From the NCBI GenBank assembly GCA_947501555.1, contig CANMWG010000004.1, positions 1 through 64,000 on the forward strand: 64,000 nt of DNA, written 5' to 3'. The notes beneath the pieces were generated by a model. It saw nothing but the letters and a program-made list of their open reading frames with translations. It was not told where the DNA came from and did no database searches. Positions 41,875-52,936 of this stretch are shown here, piece by piece (position 1 is the stretch's first letter; every line of letters begins with the position of its first letter). Source of the DNA: an uncultured Paracoccaceae bacterium (lineage in GTDB: Bacteria; Pseudomonadota; Alphaproteobacteria; Rhodobacterales; Rhodobacteraceae). The position numbers and the translations under genes were made by a program.

Positions 41875-43470
41875 ATGTCGATTGGTTTGTTAGATTTGGC
41901 CGTGATGGGTATGCTGGCCACGACTGGCGCAGGCGCAATGCTCATCGCCCTCATCAAATCGGAGCGGCGAAAAGATCGGTCAGGTCTGCGCATTGATGAC
42001 GCAGCCAAGGGACCCGTCTTCCTTTTTCGTAATCAAGAGCTGATTGACGCGACACAGGAAGCCCTAACGATGATCGCGCCGCATATTCGAAAGATGACCG
42101 AATACGAAGCGACACTTCAGGTCTTGGGGGTACATTTTCCAAAATTACTTGATACCATTGCAGACCACCGGTCTGGCAAAATACAGCTTGATGATGGGTG
42201 TCCGGATGCGCTCGCCATTGAAATCGAACGGGCAGATTCCAACCTGCGAATGACCATCACCGGAAAAATAGGGAATAGCGCCGCAGAGGTTGCCAACATC
42301 ATTGAACGGGATGTGCGCCTGTCTGAACTGGCAATGCTGCGCGAACTCACACAGCACACACCACAACTGATTTGGCAGGAAAACAAAACAGGCCGGCTGA
42401 TGTGGGCCAACCACGCCTATCTGATGTTCTCGGATCGTTTGACAGAGAACGCCGACCCGTCCGCCTCAACCTGGCCAAGCAAATCCATCTTTCCTGACCT
42501 CCAAGACAGTGTAACCCCCAACGGATCATCCAGCCGCCGCGTCGCAGTCACGCTTCCCGACAAATCCGCCGAACATTGGTTTGATATTACAAGCGTCACG
42601 CAGGACGACGGCTTTCTCCACTTCGCTACAGACGCAAACGCGGTCGTGCGTGCGGATCAGCAACGCCGTAGCTTCGTACAAACGCTGGGTAAGACTTTTG
42701 CAGACCTCTCAACCGGGCTCGCCATTTTTGACAAACGGCGGCAGCTAGCGATGTTCAATCCCGCCTTACATGAATTGACCCGGCTTCCGGTGGAATTTCT
42801 CAGCAGCCGACCCAGCATTGACGCCATGCTGGATAGGTTACGCGAAACACGGGTGCTACCCGAACCCAAGAACTATGCGGATTGGCGCGAACAGTTCACC
42901 GCACTTGAGGCCAAAGCGAAAGAGGGCACTTATTGTGAAGTTTGGAACCTGCCAGACGGTCAGACCTATCGTATTACGGGCAGGCCCCATCCGGATGGGG
43001 CATTTGCGCTCTTGTTCGAAGACATTAGTGCTGAAGTCTCTTTAACGCGCAGGTTCCGGTCAGACATCGAAACCGGGCAGGCCGTTCTTGATACTTTAGC
43101 GGATGCTATTGCTGTATTTTCAAGTGCAGGCTCGTTGGTCATGTCAAACAAGGCCTACACCGATCTGTGGTCAACAGATGAACCAAGTTATCACGACCAA
43201 CGGGCCCTCTCGACTGAACTTCAAACATGGCGCAACCGCTGCTCTCCAACACGGATGTGGACAGAAATGCGTGATTTCATCCATGTTCTGGGCGCACGAA
43301 AATCATGGTCAGACGATGCAATCCTTGATGATGGTCGGCACATCAAATGCCATGCCAGCCCGATCGCCGGAGGCATGACCATGGTGCGGTTCACCTTTGC
43401 GCCACCAAAGCCACCGGTGATCAGCAAACTAACCATGCCAGACATAGCGCTGCAAAGCATGAAACGTTGA
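41875..43470 (+). CDS. PAS-domain sensor protein without a kinase domain
   Basis: The 531-residue protein has one N-terminal membrane helix (LLDLAVMGMLATTGAGAMLI) followed by several PAS-like units: one near LTQHTPQLIWQENKTGRLMW, one at STGLAIFDKRRQLAMFNPAL, and one near TLADAIAVFSSAGSLVMSN. No histidine box, ATPase, GGDEF, EAL or HTH region is present, and it ends shortly after the last PAS-like unit. It follows regB in the same direction (77 bp) and may be co-transcribed. It looks like a degenerate kinase that senses but signals through a partner, perhaps RegB. The start at 41875 is chosen because earlier codons overlap regB. Confidence 0.7.
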   Translation: MSIGLLDLAVMGMLATTGAGAMLIALIKSERRKDRSGLRIDDAAKGPVFLFRNQELIDATQEALTMIAPHIRKMTEYEATLQVLGVHFPKLLDTIADHRSGKIQLDDGCPDALAIEIERADSNLRMTITGKIGNSAAEVANIIERDVRLSELAMLRELTQHTPQLIWQENKTGRLMWANHAYLMFSDRLTENADPSASTWPSKSIFPDLQDSVTPNGSSSRRVAVTLPDKSAEHWFDITSVTQDDGFLHFATDANAVVRADQQRRSFVQTLGKTFADLSTGLAIFDKRRQLAMFNPALHELTRLPVEFLSSRPSIDAMLDRLRETRVLPEPKNYADWREQFTALEAKAKEGTYCEVWNLPDGQTYRITGRPHPDGAFALLFEDISAEVSLTRRFRSDIETGQAVLDTLADAIAVFSSAGSLVMSNKAYTDLWSTDEPSYHDQRALSTELQTWRNRCSPTRMWTEMRDFIHVLGARKSWSDDAILDDGRHIKCHASPIAGGMTMVRFTFAPPKPPVISKLTMPDIALQSMKR

Positions 43471-43510
43471 TTTGGCTTGCAGGTAATCCCTGAGGTCATA
43501 GTGTTTCGCC

Positions 43511-43975
43511 ATGACCATCAAGACCCAACACATACCCCTCGCCACCGAACAAAAAACCGTCACCTTCGCCGAACACATCGCAGCGAAGCTTCAGCCCGGT
43601 GACACGATCCTGCTGGAGGGACCTATCGGCAGCGGAAAAACTGCGTTTTGCCGGGCTGTTATCCGGGCACGGCTCGGTCGAATGGAAGATGTCCCATCGC
43701 CCACGTTCACCCTCGTGCAAACTTATGACGCGCCAGATGGTGATATCTGGCACTGCGATCTCTACAGATTAACAAGCACTGACGAGGTTTTTGAACTTGG
43801 GCTCGAAGACGCTTTTGAAACGGCGATTTGCCTTGTCGAATGGCCAGACCGATTAGGTGAAGACATCCCAACCGATGCACTCAGCATGCAATTTACGGCA
43901 GAAAAATCCGGTCATTCTGTCGTTTTGACTCTCCCCGACACGTGGCAGGATAAATTGGGCGATATCAATGTCTGA
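43511..43975 (+). CDS. tsaE: tRNA t6A biosynthesis ATPase TsaE
   Basis: TsaE is the small ATPase that assists TsaBD in making the t6A modification at tRNA position 37. The 154-residue protein has Walker A GPIGSGKTAFCRAVI, the family motif VPSPTFTLVQTYD, and the DLYRL block (HCDLYRLTSTDEVFELGLEDA). It overlaps the next gene by 8 bp. The pathway makes the substrate for MtaB, which is also in this window. Confidence 0.93.
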   Translation: MTIKTQHIPLATEQKTVTFAEHIAAKLQPGDTILLEGPIGSGKTAFCRAVIRARLGRMEDVPSPTFTLVQTYDAPDGDIWHCDLYRLTSTDEVFELGLEDAFETAICLVEWPDRLGEDIPTDALSMQFTAEKSGHSVVLTLPDTWQDKLGDINV

Positions 43976-44939
43976 CCGGGATGCGATCATCGCTGGCTTC
44001 CTTGCAGAGACAAAATGGGCAACGTGGGAACGGATATCACTTGTTGCGGACGCGTCAGCGCGCCGATACGAAAGGCTGGAAAAGGATGGTGCCACGGTCA
44101 TCTTAATGGATGCGCCACCCGAAAACGCTGAAAGTACGGCCATCTTCGCTGAGCGGGCATTGTACTTGAAGGACTGCGGACTAAACCCACCAGATATCCT
44201 AAACCAAGATCACGAACTTGGCCTGTTGGTCATCAGCGATCTCGGCAGAAACGACTACGCAAAGTGGCTACAAACAGCACCGCAAGACAGCACTGCACTC
44301 TACAAAACAGCGATTGATGTTTTGGTGCGGCTTCAAACCTGTAGCCCTCCTGAAGGTTTGACATCGATGACCCCCACAATGGGCGCTGAGATGATCGAGA
44401 TCACGGGCGAGCATTACGCCCAGACCGATGTGACCGATCTTCGGGTCGCACTGCACACAGCGCTAGAACGACACGCACCCAACGCCGATACATTTGCGAT
44501 GCGTGATTTTCACGCCGAGAACCTGATCTGGCGGCCCGAACTAACTGGAACCGCGCGCGTTGGTTTGCTTGATTTCCAGGACGCTTTCATAGCACCTGCT
44601 GGATATGATCTTGCCTCGTTGCTCAGGGACGCGCGACGCGATCTTAATTCCAGCTTTGTTGAAGAAATGATGATGTACTTCCTTGAACAAACAAACTGCG
44701 ACGATCGTTTTCGGGCGCAATTGGCGGTATTGGGCGTGCAACGGAACCTTCGGATACTCGGTGTCTTCGCCCGGCTTGCAACAGTTGCGCACAAGAAGCG
44801 ATATGTCGATCTGATCCCCCGGGTCTGGTACAACCTGCGACAAGATCTTGCCCACCCGGCGCTACAACACTTACAGCAAGCTGTGCACGACTGCGTTCCG
44901 GTACCTGACGCCTCACTTCTGGAAAGACTGCGCCAATGA
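43968..44939 (+). CDS. amgK: Anomeric sugar kinase of the aminoglycoside phosphotransferase family
   Basis: The 323-residue kinase has the APH fold with the catalytic-loop motif MRDFHAENLIW and the metal-binding LLDFQDAFIAPAGYDLASLL. In Pseudomonas putida AmgK phosphorylates MurNAc and GlcNAc at the anomeric position for cell-wall recycling, and MurU uses its product. The same order amgK-murU is found here with a 4-bp overlap, which supports this role over antibiotic resistance. Confidence 0.88.
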   Translation: MSDRDAIIAGFLAETKWATWERISLVADASARRYERLEKDGATVILMDAPPENAESTAIFAERALYLKDCGLNPPDILNQDHELGLLVISDLGRNDYAKWLQTAPQDSTALYKTAIDVLVRLQTCSPPEGLTSMTPTMGAEMIEITGEHYAQTDVTDLRVALHTALERHAPNADTFAMRDFHAENLIWRPELTGTARVGLLDFQDAFIAPAGYDLASLLRDARRDLNSSFVEEMMMYFLEQTNCDDRFRAQLAVLGVQRNLRILGVFARLATVAHKKRYVDLIPRVWYNLRQDLAHPALQHLQQAVHDCVPVPDASLLERLRQ

Positions 44940-45607
44940 CGACGCCAATCCTCTTTTTTGCAGCCGGGCTGGGAACGCGCATGGGCCAGTTGACCAAAGA
45001 CCGGCCCAAGCCCTTGATCCCAGTCGCTGGTCGCGCGCTTATTGATCACGCACTCGACTTTTCCGAAATCCCTGAGGTAGGACGGCGCATCGTAAATCTC
45101 CACTATCATGGTGATATGGTCCGACAACACTTGCGCAACCGCGCTGTCGCCTTCTCAGACGAAAGCAACGCGTTGCTCGAAACAGGAGGCGGGTTGAAAA
45201 AAGCACTTCCCTTGCTGGAAGAAAACCCAGTTCTCACGATGAATACCGATGCGGTATGGTCTGGCCCAAATCCGATCCGCCAAATTCTGGGCGCTTGGCA
45301 GGAACATATGGAAGCACTACTGTTGTTGGTCCCGCGGGACCGCGCGGTTGGTCATCTGGGCAAAGGTGATTTTTCGATCTCGCCCGACGGGCAGCTCGAA
45401 CGTGCGCCTGGTGCCATTTACACAGGACTCCAAATCATCAGGACCGACTGTATTGCCGATATCCCAGAGCTCAAATTTTCCATGAACCTTGCCTGGGATC
45501 AAATCGCCGCGCGCGGTGGTCTTTACGGTTGCATCTACAACGGCCAATGGTGTGATGTCGGCCAACCCGCCAGCATTCCATTGGCCGAGTCCATGTTGCA
45601 TGTTTGA
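44936..45607 (+). CDS. murU: MurNAc-1-phosphate uridylyltransferase, MurU-like
   Basis: The 223-residue nucleotidyltransferase has the N-terminal signature FFAAGLGTRMGQLTKDRPKP with the catalytic Lys, GHALIDHALDF-type spacing (RALIDHALDF), ETGGGLKKALPLL and a metal-site Asp in MNTDAVWSG. With AmgK it would return recycled MurNAc to UDP-MurNAc, bypassing fosfomycin-sensitive de novo synthesis. Overlap with addB is 8 bp. Confidence 0.88.
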   Translation: MTTPILFFAAGLGTRMGQLTKDRPKPLIPVAGRALIDHALDFSEIPEVGRRIVNLHYHGDMVRQHLRNRAVAFSDESNALLETGGGLKKALPLLEENPVLTMNTDAVWSGPNPIRQILGAWQEHMEALLLLVPRDRAVGHLGKGDFSISPDGQLERAPGAIYTGLQIIRTDCIADIPELKFSMNLAWDQIAARGGLYGCIYNGQWCDVGQPASIPLAESMLHV

Positions 45608-48527
45608 CCCCGCTGACAAACCACGGATCTTTGCCCTGCCACCTGGGGCAGATTTTGCCAGCAGTCTGGTTGACGGGCTGATAGACCGATCCGCCGATCT
45701 CAGACCAGAAGATTGGGCGCGAACCGAGATTTATGTCAACACAACACGCATGCAGCGACGGATCAGATCCGTGTTTGATGCAGGCCCAGCGCGGTTGCTG
45801 CCCCGCATTCGATTGATCACCGATCTCGGCACCGACCCGGTTTCCATGAATGTACCCGCAGGCATTTCGCCACTACGGCGTCGGTTAGAACTGTCACAAT
45901 TCGTGGCCAAACTGTTGGAACAACAACCAGACCTTGCGCCAAAAACATCCCTTTTCGACCTTTCCGACAGCCTCGCCAGTTTGATGGACGAAATGCAGGG
46001 CGAGGGCGTCAATCCCGAAACGATTGCCGCCTTAGATGTCTCTGATCAGTCCGGCCACTGGGAAAGAGCACTTAAATTCGTCAACATCATCACTCCGTTT
46101 TTCGGACATGACGGCAATGCGCCTGACCTTGAGGCGCGGCAGCGCATAGTCATCGAAACACTTGCGCAACAATGGCAAGTGCAACCGCCAGCCCATCCGA
46201 TCATCATTGCCGGGTCTACCGGATCACGGGGTGCGACCGCATTGTTCATGCAAGCCGTCGCAAAGCTGCCTCAAGGTGCTATCATCCTCCCCGGATTTGA
46301 CTTTGACTTGCCTGACCGTGCGTGGGCATCGATGACCGACGGAGCCGCCGCCGAAGATCACCCGCAGTACCGTTTCAAACATCTGATGCAGAAAATCGGT
46401 TTTGAACCAAACGATGTTGAAATCTGGTCGGCCAATGCCACGACCCAGACGAAGCGTAACGCTTTGATATCACTTTCCCTGCGGCCCGCGCCCGTCACCA
46501 ACCAATGGCTTGAAGACGGGCCAAAGCTATCCGACCTTACAGAACCCACACAAGGTTTGACCTTGGTCGAGGCATCCTCGCCAAGGGCCGAAGCAGAAGC
46601 GATCGCGCTTCGTCTACGTCAAGCGGTCGAGGATGGGATCACCGCGGCTCTCATCTCGCCGGACAGAACGCTGACACGTCAGGTCACCGCCGCTCTTGAT
46701 CGCTGGGATATTACCCCCGATGACAGCGCCGGAACACCGTTAGCCCTGTCACCACCGGGCCGAATGCTTAGGCATGTCGTTGACCTGATGGGAAAACCTG
46801 TGACGTCGGTTTTGCTACTGACGGTGCTCAAGCATCCCCTTTGCCATTCCGACCGGGAAGACCGCGGCGAACACCTCCGCCACACCCGTGATCTTGAACT
46901 TTACCTCCGCCAAAAAGGCCACCCGTTTCCAACCCACGACATTCTTGCGCATTGGGCTGGCAAGGATGAGGAACGCTCGGCCTGGGTGAATTGGCTGAAC
47001 AACACACTGAAAGTCGGCGAGGCTAAGGGCCCATTGCCACTAGCGACTTTGCTTGAAGAACATCTGTCGCTTGCGGAAGAGCTTTGTGCAGGACCGCAAT
47101 CAGACGGCTCAGGCGGGTTATGGAGTGAAGCCGCAGGACGCGAAGCGAAACGGATCTGTGATGAACTGCACCAAGCCGCTGATGCGGCTGGCAATCTATC
47201 CCAATACGACTACGCCGCACTTTTCGGCAAGATAATCGCCGGAGGAACCGTCCGCAATCGCGACGCAGGCCACCCTAATATCTTGATCTGGGGCACGTTA
47301 GAGGCACGGGTCCAAGGGGCCGACCTTACCATTCTTGGTGGGATGAACGAAGGCATCTGGCCCGAAGCAGCACCGCCCGATCCATGGCTCAACCGGATGA
47401 TGCGCGCACAGGCTGGGTTGCTGTTGCCAGAACGCAAAATCGGATTGTCAGCGCATGACTACCAACAGGCCGTCGCAGGCCCTGACGTCTGGATCACGCG
47501 CGCCAAACGATCAGCAGATGCAGAAACAGTCCCATCACGCTGGATCAACCGGCTGACGAACTTGCTAACGGGCCTTCCCGAGCAAGACGGTCCCGAAGCG
47601 CTCGACGCCATGCGCAAACGCGGCTATCATTGGCTCGCTATGTCGGCCAAGCTGTCCGCACCCACATCACGCACAGCGCCCGCCCAGCGCCCAGCACCCT
47701 GCCCGCCGATCCCTGCTCGGCCAAATCAGCTATCGGTCACGCAGATCAAAACCCTGATCCGGGACCCGTTTGCGATTTATGCCCGGAAAACCCTGCAGCT
47801 CTCACCGCTCGATCCGCTGATCCCAAGCGCCAACGCACCGCTGCGGGGCACAATCGTGCATGGCATCCTAGAGCAATTCATCAAGGAAAAGCATGTGCCA
47901 TCTGATCGCGACACATTCATGCGCATCGCCCGTGAGCACTTTCAGAAACACTGCCCTTGGCCAACAATCCAAGCACAATGGATCGCCCGACTTGACCGTG
48001 TTGCCGACAAGTTTCTTGAAGATGAGACCAAGCGGCAAACGCACGCAACAGGTCAAATCGTTGAGGCAAAGGGCCAGATCATAGTACCTAATGTCGATGT
48101 CGTACTGACCTGTAAAGCCGATAGGATTGACCGGACGGACAACGGTGCGGTCATCATCTACGACTATAAGACAGGCGCGGTCCCGACAGGCCCACAACAG
48201 GAAAAATTCGACAAACAGCTGTTGCTCGAAGCCGCGATGATGGAAAAAGGCGGCTTTGACGGGATGGGCACAACGCCGGTCCAAGAAGCCGCTTTCATAG
48301 GGGTCAATCCCGCCATGAAGGTCGTGAAGGCGCCGCTTGATAAACAGCCAATTGATCAAGTTTGGGCAGAGTTAGAGACGCTTTTTGCCAATTGGAACAA
48401 CCCAAACCAAGGCTACACCGCCCGTCTGGCGCTTTTCTCCAAAACCGACTTCAGCCCCTATGATCACCTGTCACGCTACGGCGAATGGGATACCAGTGAT
48501 GCCCCCGAATTGGTGTCTTTGACATGA
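45600..48527 (+). CDS. addB: Double-strand break repair protein AddB
   Basis: AddB pairs with AddA to resect double-strand breaks and load RecA. The 975-residue protein has a UvrD-like fold that lacks a convincing Walker A and a C-terminal RecB-type nuclease: LSVTQIKTLIRDPFAIYARK, GTIVHGILEQF and the catalytic D...YDYKTG segment (VIIYDYKTGAVP). The start at 45600 overlaps murU by 8 bp; the longer frame from 45489 lies inside murU. It overlaps addA by 4 bp. Confidence 0.94.
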   Translation: MFDPADKPRIFALPPGADFASSLVDGLIDRSADLRPEDWARTEIYVNTTRMQRRIRSVFDAGPARLLPRIRLITDLGTDPVSMNVPAGISPLRRRLELSQFVAKLLEQQPDLAPKTSLFDLSDSLASLMDEMQGEGVNPETIAALDVSDQSGHWERALKFVNIITPFFGHDGNAPDLEARQRIVIETLAQQWQVQPPAHPIIIAGSTGSRGATALFMQAVAKLPQGAIILPGFDFDLPDRAWASMTDGAAAEDHPQYRFKHLMQKIGFEPNDVEIWSANATTQTKRNALISLSLRPAPVTNQWLEDGPKLSDLTEPTQGLTLVEASSPRAEAEAIALRLRQAVEDGITAALISPDRTLTRQVTAALDRWDITPDDSAGTPLALSPPGRMLRHVVDLMGKPVTSVLLLTVLKHPLCHSDREDRGEHLRHTRDLELYLRQKGHPFPTHDILAHWAGKDEERSAWVNWLNNTLKVGEAKGPLPLATLLEEHLSLAEELCAGPQSDGSGGLWSEAAGREAKRICDELHQAADAAGNLSQYDYAALFGKIIAGGTVRNRDAGHPNILIWGTLEARVQGADLTILGGMNEGIWPEAAPPDPWLNRMMRAQAGLLLPERKIGLSAHDYQQAVAGPDVWITRAKRSADAETVPSRWINRLTNLLTGLPEQDGPEALDAMRKRGYHWLAMSAKLSAPTSRTAPAQRPAPCPPIPARPNQLSVTQIKTLIRDPFAIYARKTLQLSPLDPLIPSANAPLRGTIVHGILEQFIKEKHVPSDRDTFMRIAREHFQKHCPWPTIQAQWIARLDRVADKFLEDETKRQTHATGQIVEAKGQIIVPNVDVVLTCKADRIDRTDNGAVIIYDYKTGAVPTGPQQEKFDKQLLLEAAMMEKGGFDGMGTTPVQEAAFIGVNPAMKVVKAPLDKQPIDQVWAELETLFANWNNPNQGYTARLALFSKTDFSPYDHLSRYGEWDTSDAPELVSLT

Positions 48528-51500
48528 TCCGGGACGCGGCCTCACAACGGCAGATCGACGCGGCAGACCCGCGCACATCCACTTGGCTTTCGGCCAACGC
48601 CGGGTCCGGCAAGACCCGTGTTTTGACCGATAGGGTGGCCCGGCTTTTGCTTGACGGCGTGTCCCCACAAAACATCCTTTGCCTGACCTACACCAAAGCC
48701 GCCGCTGCCGAGATGCAGAACCGGCTGTTCAAACGGCTCGGCGCCTGGGCCATGATGCCGGATGATGACTTGGCCGATGACTTGGCCACACTGGGGGTCG
48801 ACCATGCGATTGACCGCGAACAGCTTCGCGAAGCGCGCACGCTTTTCGCAAGGGCTATTGAGACCCCTGGTGGGCTGAAAATTCAGACGATCCACTCTTT
48901 CTGCGCTGGCATCCTGCGGCGCTTTCCGCTTGAGGCTCAGGTCAGCCCGCAATTCCGGGAAATGGAAGATCGCGACGCAGAACGCCTGCGCGCTGAGGTC
49001 GTTGATCAAATGCTAGAAGGGGATGTCGCGCAAAGTGTCCACACTCTTCTAGCCCATTTCACTGGCGACGATCTGGCCAAACTTACGGCCGAGGTTGCAG
49101 CCAACAGGGATAAATTTGGCGTCTCCAATGACGGGAAAATCAAAGCCACGCTGGGACTTTCCCCCGATGCGCAGCGCTCAGATGCCCTGAAAATTGCGTT
49201 CGAAGGGCACGAAACAGATATCGTTTCAACCCTGACCGCATGTTTCAGCACCCAATCTGCCACCTACAAGAAATTCGCGGCTACGCTGGCCGCTCTCGAT
49301 CTGAAGGCCCCTGATTGGTCCGCCTTGGAAACCCTTTTTGGCCTCTTCCTTTATTCAGGCACGGCCAATTCGAAATCCGTCAACTTTCCGCAAAGCAACC
49401 ACTCCAAGGCGGTTGAGGCGATGACCCCTATTGCTGAAGAGGTCCACGATTGGATGAACCGCACCGCCGCCGCACGAAGCCATCTTTGGGCGATGGACGC
49501 ATTTGAACGCACGCAAGCACTCTACAATTTCGGCGCGGCATTCGTGCCAACTTATGAGGCACGAAAATTGGCGATGGGCGCGCTCGATTTCGATGATCTG
49601 ATCCGCAAGGCCAACGCCCTCTTGATTGACCCAAGCGTCGCGCAATGGGTTCTCTTCCGGCTTGACGGTGGCATCGATCATATTCTGGTCGACGAAGCAC
49701 AAGACACCAGCCCGACACAATGGTCCGTGGTCAAACAACTCACCCAAGAATTCGCAACCGGCGAAGGGGCGCAGCCCGAGCGACAACGGACTGTATTCGT
49801 GGTTGGCGATAAGAAGCAGTCGATTTATTCATTCCAAGGGGCGGATCCCGCCGCCTTTGACCAGATGAAGATCCACTTCGAACAAGCGCATAGGGCAGTC
49901 GGAAAGCCATTTGAAGCGACATCGCTTGATCACTCGTTCAGGTCTGCCCAGACCATTCTATCGGTGGTGGATGAGACCTTCGTCGGTGAATTGGCTGATG
50001 GCATGGATGACCGGTTGAGCCATATCGCCTTCAAAACCGAAATGCCCGGACGTGTCGATCTGTGGCCCGTCATTGAGAAATCAAAGACCGAAGACAACCG
50101 GCTTTGGTACAAACCGGTGGATGAGCCCAGCGAAACCGATCACACCGTCCTCTTGGCTAAACGCGTCGCAGAACAAATCAAACGGATGATTGCCGAGGAA
50201 ACACTACCGGTTGAGGTCGACCACACCGGAACCTATCAGTCACGACCCATCACCGAGGGCGACTTTCTGATCCTCGTCCAGCGCAGGTCTGATCTATTTG
50301 CCGAAATCATCCGCGCGTGCAAGGCAGCTGACCTGCAGATCGCCGGTGCGGACCGGCTGCGCATCGGGGCGGAACTGGCGGTCAAAGACATGGCAGCCCT
50401 CCTAAACTTTCTCGCTTTACCTGAAGACGATCTGTCACTCGCAGCAGCATTACGGTCGCCCCTGTTCGGTTGGTCAGAACAAGAACTATTCACTCTTGCG
50501 CATCACCGACCCGAGAAAAGCTTTCTTTGGGCAGCCCTGCGCGAGGCTGATCACCCAAAAACCCGTGCGATGCTGGATGATTTACGTCAAAAGGCAGATT
50601 TTCTGCGTCCCTACGACCTGATTGAACGGATTTTGGTACGGCATGACGGACGGCGCAACCTGCTCGCCCGGCTCGGGCCAGAGGCCGAAGACGGCATCGA
50701 TGCCCTACTCCATCAGGCTTTGGCTTACGAAAGCAACGGCGTACCCAGCTTGACCGGGTTTCTCACATGGATCGAAACCGAAGACGTTGAGGTCAAAAGG
50801 CAAATGGATAGCCAAGGCGACCGGATCAGGGTGATGACCGTGCACGGTGCGAAAGGCTTGGAAGCGCCCATCGTCATATTGCCCGATGCTGCCAAACGCG
50901 ACGTCAAGGTAAACGCAGAATTGCTACCAGCCGATGATCAACTGATCTGGAAAACACCAACAACGGCGTCGGCGCCCGCCGTTGCCGCGTTGCGCGACGA
51001 TGTCATCGCCAGCCAAACCCGGGAACGGTCACGCCTTCTTTATGTGGCAATGACCCGCGCCGAAAAATGGCTGATTGTCGGCGCTGCTGGGGATGTGGGC
51101 GACGGCAACGCGAGTTGGTACAACATCGTCGCAAACGGCATGCAGCGACGGGGTGAATTTGATGTGCAATCTGGTGATCTAGAAATCAAACGCGTGGCAG
51201 AACTGCCTTGGGATTGCCCGCCCGCAACGCGCAAGCAAGAAAGCGATAAGCCAGATATCGACATCCCTGTTTTCGGCGCTGTCCCAAATTTGACCCGCAG
51301 CACAACGGTCTCACCATCCGAATTGCCCGGCGCAAAGGTCATGCCAGGTGATCCATCCGGCACAGACGTCGAAGAGGCACTGCATCGCGGAACGCAAATC
51401 CACAAGCTGCTAGAACACCTGCCAACAGTAAAACCCACCGATCAGATTGCACTTGGGCAAATGTTGGTCGGCGACGATACCCAGCTTGTTGCAGAGGCGA

Positions 51501-51859
51501 TCGCACTGATCAACACACCAGAGCTGGCGCACATCTGGGACGAAACGGCACTGGTCGAAGTTGATATCACCGCTGACATCGCAGGACTTGGCCGGATCCA
51601 TGGAACGATCGACAGGCTGATTGTACGGCCCGATAGGGCTTTAGCCATCGACTACAAATCGAACAGGCTTGTGCCTGATCACCCCGACAAAATCCCCGAC
51701 GGCTTGATTGCGCAAATGGCGGCTTATGACGCCGCTTTGAAACAAATCTACCCAGATCACACCATCGAAGTAGCGATCCTTTGGACCCAAACCGCGAAAC
51801 TGATGACAATCCCGCAAAACCAACTTCACGAAGCACTGATCGGCCTCGCAACGGCTTGA
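48524..51859 (+). CDS. addA: Double-strand break repair helicase-nuclease AddA
   Basis: The 1111-residue protein is a UvrD-type helicase: Walker [17 protein letters not shown] near residue 27, [26 protein letters not shown], Walker [37 protein letters not shown] and [12 protein letters not shown]. The C-terminal nuclease has [12 protein letters not shown] and [13 protein letters not shown] with the catalytic D and K. It is complete and follows addB directly, forming the alphaproteobacterial AddAB pair. Confidence 0.96.
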   Translation: MIRDAASQRQIDAADPRTSTWLSANAGSGKTRVLTDRVARLLLDGVSPQNILCLTYTKAAAAEMQNRLFKRLGAWAMMPDDDLADDLATLGVDHAIDREQLREARTLFARAIETPGGLKIQTIHSFCAGILRRFPLEAQVSPQFREMEDRDAERLRAEVVDQMLEGDVAQSVHTLLAHFTGDDLAKLTAEVAANRDKFGVSNDGKIKATLGLSPDAQRSDALKIAFEGHETDIVSTLTACFSTQSATYKKFAATLAALDLKAPDWSALETLFGLFLYSGTANSKSVNFPQSNHSKAVEAMTPIAEEVHDWMNRTAAARSHLWAMDAFERTQALYNFGAAFVPTYEARKLAMGALDFDDLIRKANALLIDPSVAQWVLFRLDGGIDHILVDEAQDTSPTQWSVVKQLTQEFATGEGAQPERQRTVFVVGDKKQSIYSFQGADPAAFDQMKIHFEQAHRAVGKPFEATSLDHSFRSAQTILSVVDETFVGELADGMDDRLSHIAFKTEMPGRVDLWPVIEKSKTEDNRLWYKPVDEPSETDHTVLLAKRVAEQIKRMIAEETLPVEVDHTGTYQSRPITEGDFLILVQRRSDLFAEIIRACKAADLQIAGADRLRIGAELAVKDMAALLNFLALPEDDLSLAAALRSPLFGWSEQELFTLAHHRPEKSFLWAALREADHPKTRAMLDDLRQKADFLRPYDLIERILVRHDGRRNLLARLGPEAEDGIDALLHQALAYESNGVPSLTGFLTWIETEDVEVKRQMDSQGDRIRVMTVHGAKGLEAPIVILPDAAKRDVKVNAELLPADDQLIWKTPTTASAPAVAALRDDVIASQTRERSRLLYVAMTRAEKWLIVGAAGDVGDGNASWYNIVANGMQRRGEFDVQSGDLEIKRVAELPWDCPPATRKQESDKPDIDIPVFGAVPNLTRSTTVSPSELPGAKVMPGDPSGTDVEEALHRGTQIHKLLEHLPTVKPTDQIALGQMLVGDDTQLVAEAIALINTPELAHIWDETALVEVDITADIAGLGRIHGTIDRLIVRPDRALAIDYKSNRLVPDHPDKIPDGLIAQMAAYDAALKQIYPDHTIEVAILWTQTAKLMTIPQNQLHEALIGLATA

Positions 51860-51918
51860 CCAACAAGGCCCAGCTTCCTACGTTCAGCGTCCAACGATTT
51901 TCGCCAAGGAGTGACCTG

Positions 51919-52239
51919 ATGGCAACCGTAGCAGTAACAGATTCAACATTTGACGCCGAAGTGCGCCAGTCCGACATCCCTGTTGTCGTCGACTTCTGGG
52001 CAGAATGGTGTGGCCCTTGCAAACAGATCGGCCCAGCGCTGGAAGAATTGTCTTCCGAAATGGACGGCAAAGTAAAAATCGTCAAAGTGAACATCGACGA
52101 AAACCCAGATTCACCCGCACAATTGGGTGTTCGCGGTATCCCGGCGCTTTTCGTTTTCAAAGGCGGTGAAGTCGTATCCAACAAAGCTGGTGCCGCACCG
52201 AAGGCAGCCATCCAGGGTTGGATCGAAGACTCGATCTGA
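51919..52239 (+). CDS. trxA: Thioredoxin
   Basis: The 106-residue cytosolic thioredoxin has the WCGPC active site in [17 protein letters not shown] and the cis-Pro [10 protein letters not shown]. It is a general disulfide reductase and is likely to feed CcdA. The start at 51919 has AAGGAGTGA upstream; the longer frame from 51781 lies in addA. A terminator follows. Confidence 0.97.
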   Translation: MATVAVTDSTFDAEVRQSDIPVVVDFWAEWCGPCKQIGPALEELSSEMDGKVKIVKVNIDENPDSPAQLGVRGIPALFVFKGGEVVSNKAGAAPKAAIQGWIEDSI

Positions 52240-52261
52240 TCGGCGAACCTAACAACAATTC

Positions 52262-52286
52262 GGGCGCCCTTGTGGCGCCCTTTTTT
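52262..52286 (+). terminator. Terminator of the tsaE-to-trxA gene run
   Basis: A 7-bp GC stem GGGCGCC / GGCGCCC with loop CTTGT is followed by six T residues. Confidence 0.93.
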
Positions 52287-52375
52287 GTGGGGCTTAAACG
52301 AACACTGAAATTCAGTCAGGGTTGTTTGCCCATCAAACCCGCTCCATATATGTTCGGATGCGTAAGGAGCAGATG

Positions 52376-52936
52376 ATGACAAAAGAAGAATTTCCCGGCT
52401 GGCATGGGACAACGATCATCGGTGTTCGGAAAGACGGGCAAGTTGTCATCGCTGGTGATGGGCAAGTTAGCCTCGGTCAGACCGTGATCAAAGGCACAGC
52501 GCGAAAGGTGCGGCGTCTTTCTCCGGGCGGACAAGACGTGATTGCCGGATTTGCCGGATCAACAGCCGATGCCTTCACGTTGCTCGAACGGCTTGAGAAA
52601 AAGCTAGAGGCGACACCCGGCCAATTGGCCCGTGCCTCAGTTGAACTCGCCAAAGATTGGCGCACCGACAAATACTTGCAAAAACTGGAAGCGATGCTGA
52701 TCGTCAGCGATGGGAAAGACCTGTTTGTCATTACTGGCGCCGGTGATGTGCTTGAACCCGAACACGATATTGCCGCCATCGGGTCAGGCGGAAATTTTGC
52801 ACTGGCAGCCGGACGCGCCATGATGACAACCGACCTGAGTGCAGAAGACGTCGCACGCAAAGCCATGGCCATCGCTGCCGACATTTGTGTCTATACCAAC
52901 GGCAATCTGACTGTTGAGACACTTGCAGCGGCATGA
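52376..52936 (+). CDS. hslV: ATP-dependent protease subunit HslV
   Basis: HslV is the peptidase ring of the HslUV protease. The 186-residue protein has a short propeptide before the catalytic Thr ([12 protein letters not shown]). It also has [35 protein letters not shown] and the C-terminal GNLTVETL. The start at 52376 has AAGGAG six bases upstream; the ATG at 52373 is too close. It overlaps the next gene by 4 bp. Confidence 0.95.
   Translation: MTKEEFPGWHGTTIIGVRKDGQVVIAGDGQVSLGQTVIKGTARKVRRLSPGGQDVIAGFAGSTADAFTLLERLEKKLEATPGQLARASVELAKDWRTDKYLQKLEAMLIVSDGKDLFVITGAGDVLEPEHDIAAIGSGGNFALAAGRAMMTTDLSAEDVARKAMAIAADICVYTNGNLTVETLAAA

Noticed and set aside
43968-44939. Aminoglycoside resistance gene
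   Set aside because: The fold is APH-like, but overlap with a MurU-type gene points to AmgK of cell-wall recycling.
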